Shown here in pieces: positions 23,927-32,463 of a stretch of 58,682 nucleotides of DNA. Made by a program: the position numbers and the translations under genes. The notes under the pieces are model-generated. The model saw nothing but the letters and a program-made list of their open reading frames with translations. It had not been told where the DNA came from and ran no database searches. How positions within the stretch are numbered: the stretch's first letter is position 1; each line of letters starts with the position of its first letter. The DNA is from Competibacteraceae bacterium UBA3908 (GTDB lineage: Bacteria; Pseudomonadota; Gammaproteobacteria; Competibacterales; Competibacteraceae). Where the stretch lies: the NCBI GenBank assembly GCA_002391525.1, contig DGFE01000023.1, positions 1 through 58,682 on the forward strand. The letters are read 5' to 3'.

Positions 23927-25204
23927 TCAGGTTCGGGCGAAAACCCGCCAGGCGGCGGAGATCGTCGCCTCGATGTCCGCGTCGGTGTGCGCCGACGACA
24001 GGAAGCCCGCCTCGAACGCGGACGGCGCAAGATAGATACCCTCGGCCAACATGCCGTGGAAAAACGCCTTGAACCGTTCGACGTCGCAGGCGACCGCCTG
24101 GGCGTAGGTGGTGACGGGTTCCTCCGTGAAGAAAATGCCAAACATTCCGCCGACCGCGTTCGCCGTCAGCGGCACGCCGACCTCGCGGGCGGCGGTGACC
24201 AGTTCGTCGCACAGTCGCCGGGTCCTGGCGGCGAGGCCGGCATGGAAACCGGGCGCGGAGATCAACTCCAGCGTCGCCAGTCCCGCCGCCATCGCCACCG
24301 GGTTGCCGGACAATGTACCGGCCTGGTAGATTGGCCCCAGCGGCGCGAGTTTTTCCATGATCGCCCGCTTGCCGCCGAACGCGCCGACCGGCATCCCGCC
24401 ACCGATGATCTTGCCGAGCGCGGTCAGGTCCGGCTTGACGCGGTACAACTCCTGCGCGCCGCCCGGCGCCACCCGGAAGCCGGTCATCACCTCGTCGAAG
24501 ATCAGCACGCTGCCGTGGCGGTCACAGAGTTCGCGCAGCCCCGCCAGGAAACCGGGAACCGGCGGAATGCAGTTCATGTTGCCGGCGACCGGTTCGACGA
24601 TGACGCCGGCGATTTCCTCGCCGATCTTCGCGAACACCTCCCGGACCTGGAGCAGGTCGTTGTAGCTCAGGGTCACGGTATAGGCCGCCAGCGCCGCCGG
24701 CACGCCGGGCGAGGTCGGCACGCCCAGGGTCAGCGCCCCGGAGCCGGCCTTGACCAGCAGCGAATCGGCGTGACCGTGGTAGCAGCCCTCGAATTTGATG
24801 ATCGTGTTGCGGGCGGTGAAGCCGCGGGCCAGCCGGATGGCGCTCATGGTCGCCTCGGTGCCGGAATTGCACATCCGCACCAGATCCATGGACGGCATCA
24901 GTTCCTGAATCTTGCGCGCCATGGCGGTTTCCAGAGCGGTGGGCGCGCCGAAACTCAAGCCATCGGCGGCGGCTTCCTGAACGGCGCGGACCACCGCCGG
25001 ATGGGCGTGACCGGCGATCATCGGTCCCCAGGAGCCGACGTAGTCGATGTAACGGCGGTCGTCCTCGTCGTACAGATAGGCGCCCGCGCCGCGCTTGAAG
25101 AAGATCGGCGTACCGCCGACGCTGCGAAAGGCGCGCACCGGCGAGTTGACCCCGCCGGGGATGTAACGCTGGGCTTCGGCAAAGAGTTGTTCGGAACGGG
25201 TCAT
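23927..25204 (-). CDS. hemL: Glutamate-1-semialdehyde 2,1-aminomutase
   Basis: HemL is a PLP enzyme that forms 5-aminolevulinate, the tetrapyrrole precursor, in the C5 pathway. The product is 425 residues. The class-III aminotransferase features are present: NSGTEATMSAIRLARG (about 113-128), FEGCYHGHADSLLVKAGSGA (about 138-157), LIFDEVMTGFRV, and the PLP lysine Lys265 in ALGKIIGGGMPVGAFGG. It lies 11 nt downstream of thiE on the same strand, the frequent gammaproteobacterial thiD-thiE-hemL order. Confidence 0.97.
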   Translation of the reverse strand: MTRSEQLFAEAQRYIPGGVNSPVRAFRSVGGTPIFFKRGAGAYLYDEDDRRYIDYVGSWGPMIAGHAHPAVVRAVQEAAADGLSFGAPTALETAMARKIQELMPSMDLVRMCNSGTEATMSAIRLARGFTARNTIIKFEGCYHGHADSLLVKAGSGALTLGVPTSPGVPAALAAYTVTLSYNDLLQVREVFAKIGEEIAGVIVEPVAGNMNCIPPVPGFLAGLRELCDRHGSVLIFDEVMTGFRVAPGGAQELYRVKPDLTALGKIIGGGMPVGAFGGKRAIMEKLAPLGPIYQAGTLSGNPVAMAAGLATLELISAPGFHAGLAARTRRLCDELVTAAREVGVPLTANAVGGMFGIFFTEEPVTTYAQAVACDVERFKAFFHGMLAEGIYLAPSAFEAGFLSSAHTDADIEATISAAWRVFART

Positions 25205-25215
25205 GATGGAATTCC

Positions 25216-25842
25216 TCAAGCGAACAGGACGGCGAAGCGCCGGGCGGCGGCCTGAATGTCGGATTGAGCGAACACCGCGCTGACCACGGCCAGCGCGTCG
25301 ACGCCGGCGGCCAGCAGCAACGGCGCATTGTCCGGGGTGATGCCGCCGATGGCGACGATGGGTACGCGCAAAGCGGCGCGGGCTTCCCGCAGCAGATCGA
25401 GCGGGGCGCGAATCTCGGTCGGCTTGGTCGGCGACGGGAAAACAGCGCCGAACGCGACGTAATCGGCCCCGGCCCGCTCGGCGTCCAGCGCCAGATCCAG
25501 CCGGTCGTAGCAGGACACGCCGATCAGCGCGGTTTCGCCCAAACGGGCGCGGGCGGTAACGAGCGCCGGATCGTCCCTGCCGATATGGACGCCCGCCGCG
25601 CCGATCTGGACCGCCAGTTCCACGTCGTCGTTGACGATCAGCGGCACCGCATGACGCTGGCACAATGCGTTCAATGCCCGCGCTTGCGCCAGTCGCCGCA
25701 TGGCGTCGCGGCTCTTGTCGCGATACTGGATCAGGCGAGCGCCGCCCAAGATGGCCTGTTCGACTGCGGCGGTCAGGCGGTCGTCGGGAATCAGCAGAGC
25801 ATCGGTGATCGCATACAGACCCCGACAGGACGGTTTGCTCAT
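25216..25842 (-). CDS. thiE: Thiamine-phosphate synthase
   Basis: ThiE couples HMP-pyrophosphate with the thiazole phosphate to give thiamine monophosphate. The product is 208 residues with a TIM-barrel fold. Typical blocks are GLYAITDALLIPDD, GGARLIQYRDKS (about 34-45), LIVNDDVELAVQIGAAGVHIGRDD (about 70-93), DYVAFGAVFPSPTKP and VAIGGITPDNAPLLLAAGVDALAVVSAVF. The ATG at 25842 overlaps the thiD stop (ATGA), so the two thiamine genes are translationally coupled. Confidence 0.96.
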   Translation of the reverse strand: MSKPSCRGLYAITDALLIPDDRLTAAVEQAILGGARLIQYRDKSRDAMRRLAQARALNALCQRHAVPLIVNDDVELAVQIGAAGVHIGRDDPALVTARARLGETALIGVSCYDRLDLALDAERAGADYVAFGAVFPSPTKPTEIRAPLDLLREARAALRVPIVAIGGITPDNAPLLLAAGVDALAVVSAVFAQSDIQAAARRFAVLFA

Positions 25843-26669
25843 GCTCGACCTCGGGAAGCGGCGGCCCAGAACAGCCGGTTGGGCAGCAGTTGCCCGCCGC
25901 CGGCCCGGTAACCGGCTTGCAGGGAGCGCCAAGTGTAATCCTGAGCCCGATAGAGGGCGGAGTTGGTGGAATCGGTGTGGAGTTCGTGGCCTTGGGCGAG
26001 CAGGGCGGCGATGGCGGCGGCCAGGGTGCAGCCGGAGCCGTGATACTCGTTCGGCAAACGCGGCCAGTGGAAGGTTTCCAGCAGCCGGTTGTTGCCGTAC
26101 AAGGTGTTGATGACCTGGTCGGTCGGTTCGTGCCCACCGCTGATCAGCACATACCGGCAGCCGCGCGCCAGCAGCGCCATGGCGCAGGCGCTCAAGGTGT
26201 CGGCTTCCGGCGCCAGTCGCCGGGCTTCGATGCTGTTGGGCGTCAGGATGGTGGTCAGGGGCAACAGCAGGGTTTGGATGGCGTCGATCAACCCTTTGCC
26301 GGCCAGTTCGGCTCCACCGCCAGCCGCCAGCACCGGATCGAGCACCACCGGGATATCGGGATAGGCGGTCAGCAACGTATGCAAGGCGGCGGCGTTTTCG
26401 GCGCTGCCGATCACGCCGATCTTGAACGCCGCCACCGGCATGTCTTCCAGTACCGCGCGGGCTTGGGCGATCACCTGATCGGGGGTAACCGGCAGCAATG
26501 CCCGGACATTGTGGGTATCCTGCACGATCAGCGCGGTGACGACGGGCGCGGGGTGACAGCCCAGGCTGACGATGGTTTCGATATCGGCCGGGATGCCGGC
26601 TCCGCCGCTGGGATCGGTCCCGGCCAGAGTCATGACCACGGGGATGGCTGAGGGATTCGCTGAGATCAA
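25839..26669 (-). CDS. thiD: Hydroxymethylpyrimidine/phosphomethylpyrimidine kinase
   Basis: ThiD phosphorylates HMP and HMP-P for thiamine synthesis. The product is 276 residues with the ribokinase fold. It shows LAGTDPSGGAGIPADIETI near the N-terminus (about 14-32), VTALIVQDT, VLDPVLAAGGG, LLPLTTILTPNSIEARRL, and the C-terminal anion hole GSGCTLAAAIAALLAQGH. The start used is a TTG at 26669 with a GGAG ribosome site; a GTG or ATG 9-13 codons inward is possible. No TPP riboswitch is visible upstream. Confidence 0.94.
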   Translation of the reverse strand: MISANPSAIPVVMTLAGTDPSGGAGIPADIETIVSLGCHPAPVVTALIVQDTHNVRALLPVTPDQVIAQARAVLEDMPVAAFKIGVIGSAENAAALHTLLTAYPDIPVVLDPVLAAGGGAELAGKGLIDAIQTLLLPLTTILTPNSIEARRLAPEADTLSACAMALLARGCRYVLISGGHEPTDQVINTLYGNNRLLETFHWPRLPNEYHGSGCTLAAAIAALLAQGHELHTDSTNSALYRAQDYTWRSLQAGYRAGGGQLLPNRLFWAAASRGRA

Positions 26670-26826
26670 GCCGGGGCTCCAGACAGGACGAATGGTCGGT
26701 CGTGGTTGATGGACAAAGGATCAGGAACGCTGGTCATTCAATGGAATTCTAACAAATGCCGCGGGTTTTTCGGGATTCGTCGGCGTGGAGCAATGCTTGT
26801 GAAGCCTAAACGGAAATCACGGGGAA

Positions 26827-26991
26827 ATGAAAAAATACATGTGCTTGATTTGCGGTTTTATTTATGACGAGGAAAAAGGTTGGCCCGAGGATGGTCTGCC
26901 ACCGGGCACCCGGTGGGAAGACGTGCCGCTGACCTGGACCTGTCCCGAATGCGGCGCCACCAAGGACGATTTCGAGATGGTCGAGATTTAA
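26827..26991 (+). CDS. Rubredoxin
   Basis: This 54-residue iron protein carries electrons in the cytoplasm. Fe is bound by Cys6/Cys9 (CLICG) and Cys39/Cys42 (CPECG), and the intervening GWPEDGLPPGTRWEDVPLTWTCPEC is classical rubredoxin. The ATG at 26827 follows GGGGAA. The partner could be a rubredoxin reductase, alkane hydroxylase or peroxide-reducing enzyme; none lies in the window. It stops 13 nt before the macro-domain gene, so the two are likely co-transcribed. Confidence 0.96.
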   Translation: MKKYMCLICGFIYDEEKGWPEDGLPPGTRWEDVPLTWTCPECGATKDDFEMVEI

Positions 26992-27004
26992 TCGGAGCAT
27001 CGAC

Positions 27005-27526
27005 ATGACCACGAATTCCGGTCGTATTCAGCTTGTTTCGAGCGACATCACCCAGTTGCGGGTGGACGCCATCGTCAATGCCGCCAATCGCTCGCTGTTG
27101 GGCGGCGGCGGAGTGGATGGAGCCATTCACCGCGCCGCCGGCCCGGAACTGTTGGCCGAGTGCCGCACCCTGGGCGGTTGCGAAACCGGTCAGGCCAGGA
27201 TCACGCGCGGTTATCGCCTGCCGGCTCGCCATGTCATTCACACTGTCGGTCCGATCTGGCAGGGCGGCGACCAGGGCGAGCCGGAGTTGCTGGCGGCCTG
27301 TTATCGCAATAGCCTCAAGCTGGCGGCGGACAACGGGGTTCGCACCATCGCCTTCCCCGCCATCAGTTGCGGGGTGTATGGCTATCCGTTGGCCGAAGCC
27401 GCGCGCGTCGCCGTGCGGGAAGTCCGGGGTTTTCTCGCCGGCGACGACCGGATCGAAGCCGTTTATCTGGTCTGTTTCGGCGCAGAGGTGCGCGAGGCTT
27501 ACCAACGGGCGCTGCAGGGAACCTGA
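27005..27526 (+). CDS. Macro domain protein, O-acetyl-ADP-ribose deacetylase type (YmdB-like)
   Basis: This is a 173-residue stand-alone macro domain. The ADP-ribose site is formed by SSDITQLRVDAIVNAANRSLLGGGGVDGAIHRAAG (about residues 12-46), HTVGPIWQGG and FPAISCGVYGYP (about 119-130). MacroD/YmdB-class enzymes remove acetyl or ADP-ribose groups from O-acetyl-ADP-ribose or ADP-ribosylated proteins. The ATG follows ATCGGAGCATCGAC. Pairing with rubredoxin, 13 nt upstream, has no obvious biochemical logic. Confidence 0.93.
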   Translation: MTTNSGRIQLVSSDITQLRVDAIVNAANRSLLGGGGVDGAIHRAAGPELLAECRTLGGCETGQARITRGYRLPARHVIHTVGPIWQGGDQGEPELLAACYRNSLKLAADNGVRTIAFPAISCGVYGYPLAEAARVAVREVRGFLAGDDRIEAVYLVCFGAEVREAYQRALQGT

Positions 27527-27604
27527 AAGGAGGCGGACAGGAACGAACTGCGCGCGAATCGACCCACCCGATCCGCGCACGCCATGCGGTGCTCTGGAAG
27601 TGGT

Positions 27605-27988
27605 TTATAGCCGAATCAGGGCGGATGGACGGCTGGAACTGCAGCTCTCGTTCTCGATAGCGGGCGGCGCTATTCGTAGCAAGGCCGGTCGCTCGGTGAC
27701 GGCGGAGGGGCCTGATTCATACCGGTACATCAAGGTTCGTACCTTGGTTTCCTGTTCCGCCTGCAATTCGCGCAAGGCATCCGCCAACAGTGCCGCGAAC
27801 AGGGCTTCGGCATGAGTCTGCCAGTTGTCCTGGTTCACCCTGCTGGTGGCTTGGGATTCGACGACGGCTATCGACGGCTGAACGGGATAAAACAGCAGAG
27901 CCATGAACGAAACGCCAGCGATCACGAGCAGTAAGGCGGGCAGCAGGTAGATACCGAAATTGCGGAGACTGCGAAGCGTGTTGCTCAT
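27605..27988 (-). CDS. Small single-pass membrane protein, function unknown
   Basis: I do not recognise this 127-residue protein. Residues about 12-33 (IYLLPALLLVIAGVSFMALLF) form one transmembrane helix. The rest is a small soluble domain (about 40-127) with an Ala/Leu-rich helix (HAEALFAALLADALRELQAEQE) and a Ser/Arg-rich tail. The ATG at 27988 is supported by AGAGGTGAG just upstream, and the frame is intact. It is transcribed away from fusA2's end with an AT-rich 217-nt region in front that carries an inverted repeat, so it probably has its own regulated promoter. Confidence 0.6.
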   Translation of the reverse strand: MSNTLRSLRNFGIYLLPALLLVIAGVSFMALLFYPVQPSIAVVESQATSRVNQDNWQTHAEALFAALLADALRELQAEQETKVRTLMYRYESGPSAVTERPALLRIAPPAIENESCSSSRPSALIRL

Positions 27989-28035
27989 GACTCACCTCTG
28001 GCGATGCCGACGGACGGATCGAAATCTTGCACATG

Positions 28036-28068
28036 TTCTGTACAAAATTTACTGCAAGTTATACAGAA
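28036..28068. promoter_or_regulatory. Inverted repeat upstream of small membrane protein gene
   Basis: The 7-bp arms TTCTGTA (28036-28042) and TACAGAA (28062-28068) lie 48-80 nt upstream of the gene at 27605-27988, in an AT-rich patch unlike its surroundings. The centre-to-centre spacing is 26 bp. It could be a repressor operator; the factor is unknown. Confidence 0.4.
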
Positions 28069-28205
28069 TATCTCGATGGAGTCAAGCGCATCGCGCGAAA
28101 ATTCTTGTACAACTTTTGTAACCTAGTTTAGCGCTAGGATTTTAAGACGCAAGCCAGGATCGCGAACTTTGGAAAATTCAAGATCCCGACTTGCGCATCG
28201 CGGGC

Positions 28206-30254
28206 TCAGCCCTCCTGCTGTTGCTTCTTGTAGGCGGCTTGCAACTTCTGCTGAATGTCGCTCGGCACCGGATCGTAATGACTCAGCTCGATGCTGTACG
28301 AGCCGTGGCCGCCGGTCATGGATTTCAGTTGCGACTCGTAACCTTCCAGTTCCGCCAGCGGGACTTGCGCGTTGATGATACTCATGCCGCGCGGACCCGC
28401 GTCGGTGCCGGCGATGCGGCCACGCCGGCTGGACAGATCGCCGGTGATGGCGCCCACACTGTCGGACGGCGTGCGCACTTCCAGGTTGACGATGGGTTCC
28501 AGGATGATCGGCTTGGCCTTGCTGACCGCGTCCAGAAAGGCTTCCCGTCCCGCGGTGATAAAGGCGATTTCCTTGGAATCCACCGGATGGTACTTGCCGT
28601 CATAGGCGATGGCGCGCACGTCCTGCATCGGATAGCCGGCAATGGCGCCTTCCTGCAACGCTTCGCGGACGCCCTTTTCCACCGCCGGCAGAAACGACGT
28701 CGGGATGGTGCCGCCCACCACTTCGCTCACGAACTCGAAACCGGCATCGCGCGGCAGGGGTTCGATGCGCATGAACACCTCGCCGAACTGACCCGCGCCA
28801 CCGGTCTGCTTCTTGTGGCGGTGGTGGCCTTCGGCGTTCTGACTGATGGTTTCCTTGTAGGCGATCTTGGGCGGCTTGGTCTCGACTTGCAGGTTGTAGC
28901 GCTGCTGCATCTTTTCCAGAGTGATGCGCAAGTGCAGGTCGCTCAGACCGCGCAGCACGGTTTCCTTGGTATGCGTATTGTGTTCCAGCGTCAGGCAGGG
29001 ATCTTCCTCCAGCAGCTTATGCACGGTGTCGGACAGTTTTTGCTCGTCGCCGCGGGCGGCGGCGCGAATCGCCAACCCGAACAAGGGAGTGGGGAAGCGC
29101 AGGGGCCGCAGCCGAATCTGATCCTCGTCGTGGGAGTCGTGCAGCACCACGTCGCGGTGAATGTCGTCCACCTTGGCCACTGCGCAGATGTCGCCCGGAA
29201 TACCGATGGCGACCTCGGGGTGCTCCTTCCCGTGCAACTGGAACAGATGGCCGACCTTGAACGGCTTGCGGCCGTCGCCGATAAACAGCTGGCTTTCCTT
29301 GGTGATGGTGCCCTGATGAATGCGGAAGATGCCCAACTTGCCGATGAACGGATCGATCAATACCTTGAACACGTGCGCCACCGCGTGCCGTTGCGGATCG
29401 GGAACGGCGCGCAATTCCTCGGCCACTTCCCCCGCGCCTTTCAGGAACGGCTCGGGGTTGCCTTCGGTCGGGTTGGGCAGCAGCTTGACGAAAACATCCA
29501 GCAATTCCTTCACCCCCGCGCCGGTGCGGGCCGAGACGAAACAGATCGGAATCAAGTGGCCTTCCCGCAGCGCTTTCTCGAACGGTGCATGCAATTGCTC
29601 CGGCTGGAGATCCTCGCCCTGTTCCAGATACAGCGCCATCAGATCCTCGTCCACTTCGACCACTTGGTCGATCAGGGCGGAATGGGCGGCGGCGACGTTG
29701 GAGAAATCGCTGTCCCCGGTGGAATTGAAGAAGCAGTCCACGACCTGAGCGCCGCCGTTGGCCGGCAGGTTGAGCGGCAGGCATTCCTTGCCGAAACTGT
29801 CCTGAATCTGACCCAGGAGGCCAGGCAGGTCGACGTTCTCGGCGTCGATCTTGTTGACGATGATCATCCGGCACTGCTGGCGTTCGGCGGCGCGCTCCAG
29901 CATCCGCTGGGTGGTCGCTTCGATGCCGGTCTGGGCATTGATCACCACCGCCACCGTTTCCACCGCCGGCAGCACGGCGATGGCCTGGCCGACGAAATCC
30001 GGGAAGCCGGGAGTGTCGATCAGGTTGAGGTGGGCGCCGCCGTGGTCGAGATTGACCAGCGCAGCGTCCAGCGAATGCTGGTGCGCCTTTTCCTGCGGAT
30101 CGAAGTCACAGACCGTGTTACCTTTTTCCACGGCGCCGGGGGCGGGGAGTTTGCCGGCGTGATACAGAATGGATTCCACCAGGGTGGTTTTTCCAGCCGC
30201 GCCATGCCCGACCAGGGCGATGTTGCGGATGGACTCGGTGGTGTAGCTGACCAT
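28206..30254 (-). CDS. fusA2: Elongation factor G-like protein (FusA2 subfamily)
   Basis: This 682-residue protein has the five EF-G domains but belongs to the FusA2 branch. G1 is GHGAAGKTT (about 16-24) and G3 is DTPGFPDF, where canonical EF-G has DTPGHVDF, so the catalytic histidine is Phe here. G4 is VNKID. The domain-IV segment TGGAGQFGEVFMRIEPL is present. FusA2 proteins of other bacteria bind GTP but have weak GTPase and unclear roles on the ribosome. Two ATGs stand in tandem; the second (30254) has the better spacing to AGGAGG. It diverges from the lytic transglycosylase over 264 nt. Confidence 0.92.
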   Translation of the reverse strand: MVSYTTESIRNIALVGHGAAGKTTLVESILYHAGKLPAPGAVEKGNTVCDFDPQEKAHQHSLDAALVNLDHGGAHLNLIDTPGFPDFVGQAIAVLPAVETVAVVINAQTGIEATTQRMLERAAERQQCRMIIVNKIDAENVDLPGLLGQIQDSFGKECLPLNLPANGGAQVVDCFFNSTGDSDFSNVAAAHSALIDQVVEVDEDLMALYLEQGEDLQPEQLHAPFEKALREGHLIPICFVSARTGAGVKELLDVFVKLLPNPTEGNPEPFLKGAGEVAEELRAVPDPQRHAVAHVFKVLIDPFIGKLGIFRIHQGTITKESQLFIGDGRKPFKVGHLFQLHGKEHPEVAIGIPGDICAVAKVDDIHRDVVLHDSHDEDQIRLRPLRFPTPLFGLAIRAAARGDEQKLSDTVHKLLEEDPCLTLEHNTHTKETVLRGLSDLHLRITLEKMQQRYNLQVETKPPKIAYKETISQNAEGHHRHKKQTGGAGQFGEVFMRIEPLPRDAGFEFVSEVVGGTIPTSFLPAVEKGVREALQEGAIAGYPMQDVRAIAYDGKYHPVDSKEIAFITAGREAFLDAVSKAKPIILEPIVNLEVRTPSDSVGAITGDLSSRRGRIAGTDAGPRGMSIINAQVPLAELEGYESQLKSMTGGHGSYSIELSHYDPVPSDIQQKLQAAYKKQQQEG

Positions 30255-30518
30255 CATGGCCTCCTGTCGGATTCTCGGTTCAGTCAACAGCGTTTTTAGG
30301 GCTTTGATCCTCAATGGCAGATTAAAAAGTCTACAGGAACGGCCAGGCTTTCTCAGCCAGCCCCGTCATTTTTTTGCAAACATTGCCGACACTGGATGGC
30401 GTCACGAGAATTTTCCGGAGCCAGCGTGGGCCGTGGCGGGAGTGTTGGTCTGGAATTCGCAAGTTAAATTGCTTAGCATCCAAATACCAACGAATCACCC
30501 TTACAGGATGATGACTTG

Positions 30519-31484
30519 ATGAAGTTACATCATTACCTTGGATTTTGGCTGCTCGGCGCCTGTGGAGCCAGTGCGCAGGCGGCGGGTCTGGAGCCGGACT
30601 GGCTCAGGCTCATCAAGGCGGCTCCGGCCATGCAGGTGGAATGGGCGGTGCGTTACGAGCATGGCGAGGGCGTGACCCGGAATTATGACCGGGCGATGCG
30701 ATTGTACTGCGCGGCAGCTCGCCGAGGCCACGTCCAGGCGCAGTACCAACTGGGCTGGATGTACGCCAACGGCCGCGGCGTGGCGCGGGACGACGCTCAG
30801 GCTGCGGCGTGGTTCCAGCTGGCGGCGGCAAAGGGCGATGCGCCAGCCCAGCGGATGCTGGCGCGGTTGGATGATCCCGCCAAGACCAGACGGGCCGTCT
30901 GCGCGGAACCGGTGGATCCAACGCGCAAGCCACCGTCCTTCCAGGTCGCCGTGCGGCGCGGTCCACCCTCGCCGCAGCGGGCTCGGGTCGAGGCGCTGGT
31001 GAATCACATGGCGCCGGCTTACGGTTTGCAACCGTCCCTGGTGCTGGCGGTGATCGAGGCCGAGTCGGGTTACAACAGCCAGGCCCGCTCGATCAAGGAC
31101 GCTCAGGGGTTGATGCAGCTGATTCCCGAGACCGCCGAGCGGTTCGGCGTGCGGGATCCCTACGATCCGGTGCAGAACCTGCACGGCGGCATGGCCTACT
31201 TGCGTTGGCTGCTGGCGTATTTTCAGGGCGACGTGCGGCTGACGCTGGCCGGCTACAACGCCGGCGAGGGTGCCGTGCTCCGCTATGGTGGCGTGCCGCC
31301 GTATGCGGAAACGCGGGCCTATGTCGAGAAGATCACCCGCGCTTATGGCCAACTGGCGCATCCACCGGTGACACCGGTTACTGGGCCGGCCCGTCTGAAC
31401 CGACCACCGTTCGCGACCGGACCAGCGGCGCCGGCGCCGCTGCTGGTGAAGACTCAACCGGCGGGCAACGCCGCGAACCGGTAA
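30519..31484 (+). CDS. Sel1-repeat / SLT-domain lytic transglycosylase
   Basis: The product is 321 residues with a signal peptide (about 1-22). Two Sel1 (TPR-like) units follow (about 37-115; AVRYEHGEGVTRNYDRAMRLYCAAARRGH and LGWMYANGRGVARDDAQAAAWFQLAAAKGD). The SLT domain (about 155-285) has catalytic Glu182 in IEAESGYN, then GLMQLIPETAERFGV and LAGYNAGEGAVLRYGGVPPYAETRAYV. It ends in a Pro/Ala-rich tail. It cleaves peptidoglycan between MurNAc and GlcNAc; the Sel1 part probably docks a partner. The ATG at 30519 is used; a TTG one codon earlier is possible. Confidence 0.93.
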   Translation: MKLHHYLGFWLLGACGASAQAAGLEPDWLRLIKAAPAMQVEWAVRYEHGEGVTRNYDRAMRLYCAAARRGHVQAQYQLGWMYANGRGVARDDAQAAAWFQLAAAKGDAPAQRMLARLDDPAKTRRAVCAEPVDPTRKPPSFQVAVRRGPPSPQRARVEALVNHMAPAYGLQPSLVLAVIEAESGYNSQARSIKDAQGLMQLIPETAERFGVRDPYDPVQNLHGGMAYLRWLLAYFQGDVRLTLAGYNAGEGAVLRYGGVPPYAETRAYVEKITRAYGQLAHPPVTPVTGPARLNRPPFATGPAAPAPLLVKTQPAGNAANR

Positions 31485-31631
31485 CGGTGCGGCGGATCGA
31501 ACCGGCGCGCTGACGACCGGCAAGGCCCCCTGTGACGGCCAGCCTGGACCGGGACGCGACGAATCCCCGGCTTTGGAGGCACCGGAGCGGTTTATTGTCA
31601 CCTGGCTGTCAAGCGCGTTTAAAGCGACTGC

Positions 31632-31660
31632 AATTCGGCTGACTTATCGTCAGCCGAATT
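31632..31660. promoter_or_regulatory. Perfect 12-bp inverted repeat upstream of olsB
   Basis: The arms AATTCGGCTGAC (31632-31643) and GTCAGCCGAATT (31649-31660) flank TTATC. It ends 29 nt before the olsB start and has no T-tract behind it, so an operator or 5' leader hairpin is more likely than a terminator. Confidence 0.5.
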
Positions 31661-31689
31661 CGCTCAATGTTTCAGGTTCGGAGGTCGCT

Positions 31690-32463
31690 TTGAACGTTCA
31701 GCCGCAACTTCTTCACCAGCGTGTCGGTCACTTGCAGCCGGGAAAATCGCCTAGAGTCGGTTTTGCCGGAACGGCCGTGGAAATGCGCGCTGCCCAACGA
31801 CTGCGCTACGATATCTTCGTTGGGGAAATGGGAGCGCGGTTGCACAACGAAATTCCCGGTCTGGATCACGATCATCTCGATCCGCATTGTCATCATCTGC
31901 TGGTTTGGGAGCCGCTGACCGGACAACTGATCGGCTGTACCCGCATTCTGACCGAGGATGGCGCTCGCAAGGCCGGCGGGTTTTACTCTCAGGGCGAGTT
32001 CGACATCGATCCGGTGCTGACGCTGCCGGGACGCTTCGCCGAGATCGGCCGGACTTGCGTGCATCGCGACCATCGCAACGGCGCCACCATCGCCGCGTTG
32101 TGGTCGGGCATCGCCGGTTTGGTGGCCACGAACCAGATCGATTATCTGATCGGCTGCGCCAGCATTCCGCTTGGCCAGGATGGAACGATGGCTCAGGCGC
32201 TCTTCTCGGAACTGGCGCTGCGTTACCTGACTCCCGAAAATCTGCGGGTGCGCCCACGGATTCCCCTGCCACGGCGCGACATGCTGGCTCGCGGCGATTA
32301 CCCGTTACCCCCCTTGCTGAAAGCGTATCTACGGATCGGCGCGCGGATTTGCGGCGAGCCGTTTCTGGACGCGGACTTTCAGGTGGCCGACGTGTTTATC
32401 CTGGTGTCCACCCGCCAGCTCGAGCGGCGCTACGCCCGCCATTTCCTGGAGCGGACAGGGTGA
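31690..32463 (+). CDS. olsB: L-ornithine N(alpha)-acyltransferase (OlsB family, GNAT)
   Basis: OlsB transfers a 3-hydroxyacyl group from ACP to ornithine to make lyso-ornithine lipid, a phosphorus-free membrane lipid. The 257-residue product resembles the N-acyl amino acid synthase/hemolysin-like GNAT family: RYDIFVGEMGARL (about 41-53), HCHHLLVWEPLTGQLIGCTRIL, FAEIGRTCVHRDHRNGATIAALWSGIAGL. The start is a TTG at 31690 with a perfect GGAGG 5 nt ahead. The stop overlaps the olsA GTG start, giving a coupled pair, which strengthens the assignment. Confidence 0.88.
   Translation: MNVQPQLLHQRVGHLQPGKSPRVGFAGTAVEMRAAQRLRYDIFVGEMGARLHNEIPGLDHDHLDPHCHHLLVWEPLTGQLIGCTRILTEDGARKAGGFYSQGEFDIDPVLTLPGRFAEIGRTCVHRDHRNGATIAALWSGIAGLVATNQIDYLIGCASIPLGQDGTMAQALFSELALRYLTPENLRVRPRIPLPRRDMLARGDYPLPPLLKAYLRIGARICGEPFLDADFQVADVFILVSTRQLERRYARHFLERTG

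Noticed and set aside
26670..26826. TPP riboswitch ahead of thiD
   Set aside because: The leader lacks the conserved CTGAGA and ACCTGA-type thi-box blocks.
28191..30299. 702-codon open frame on the plus strand
   Set aside because: It is a mirror of fusA2 (minus), whose motifs are unambiguous.
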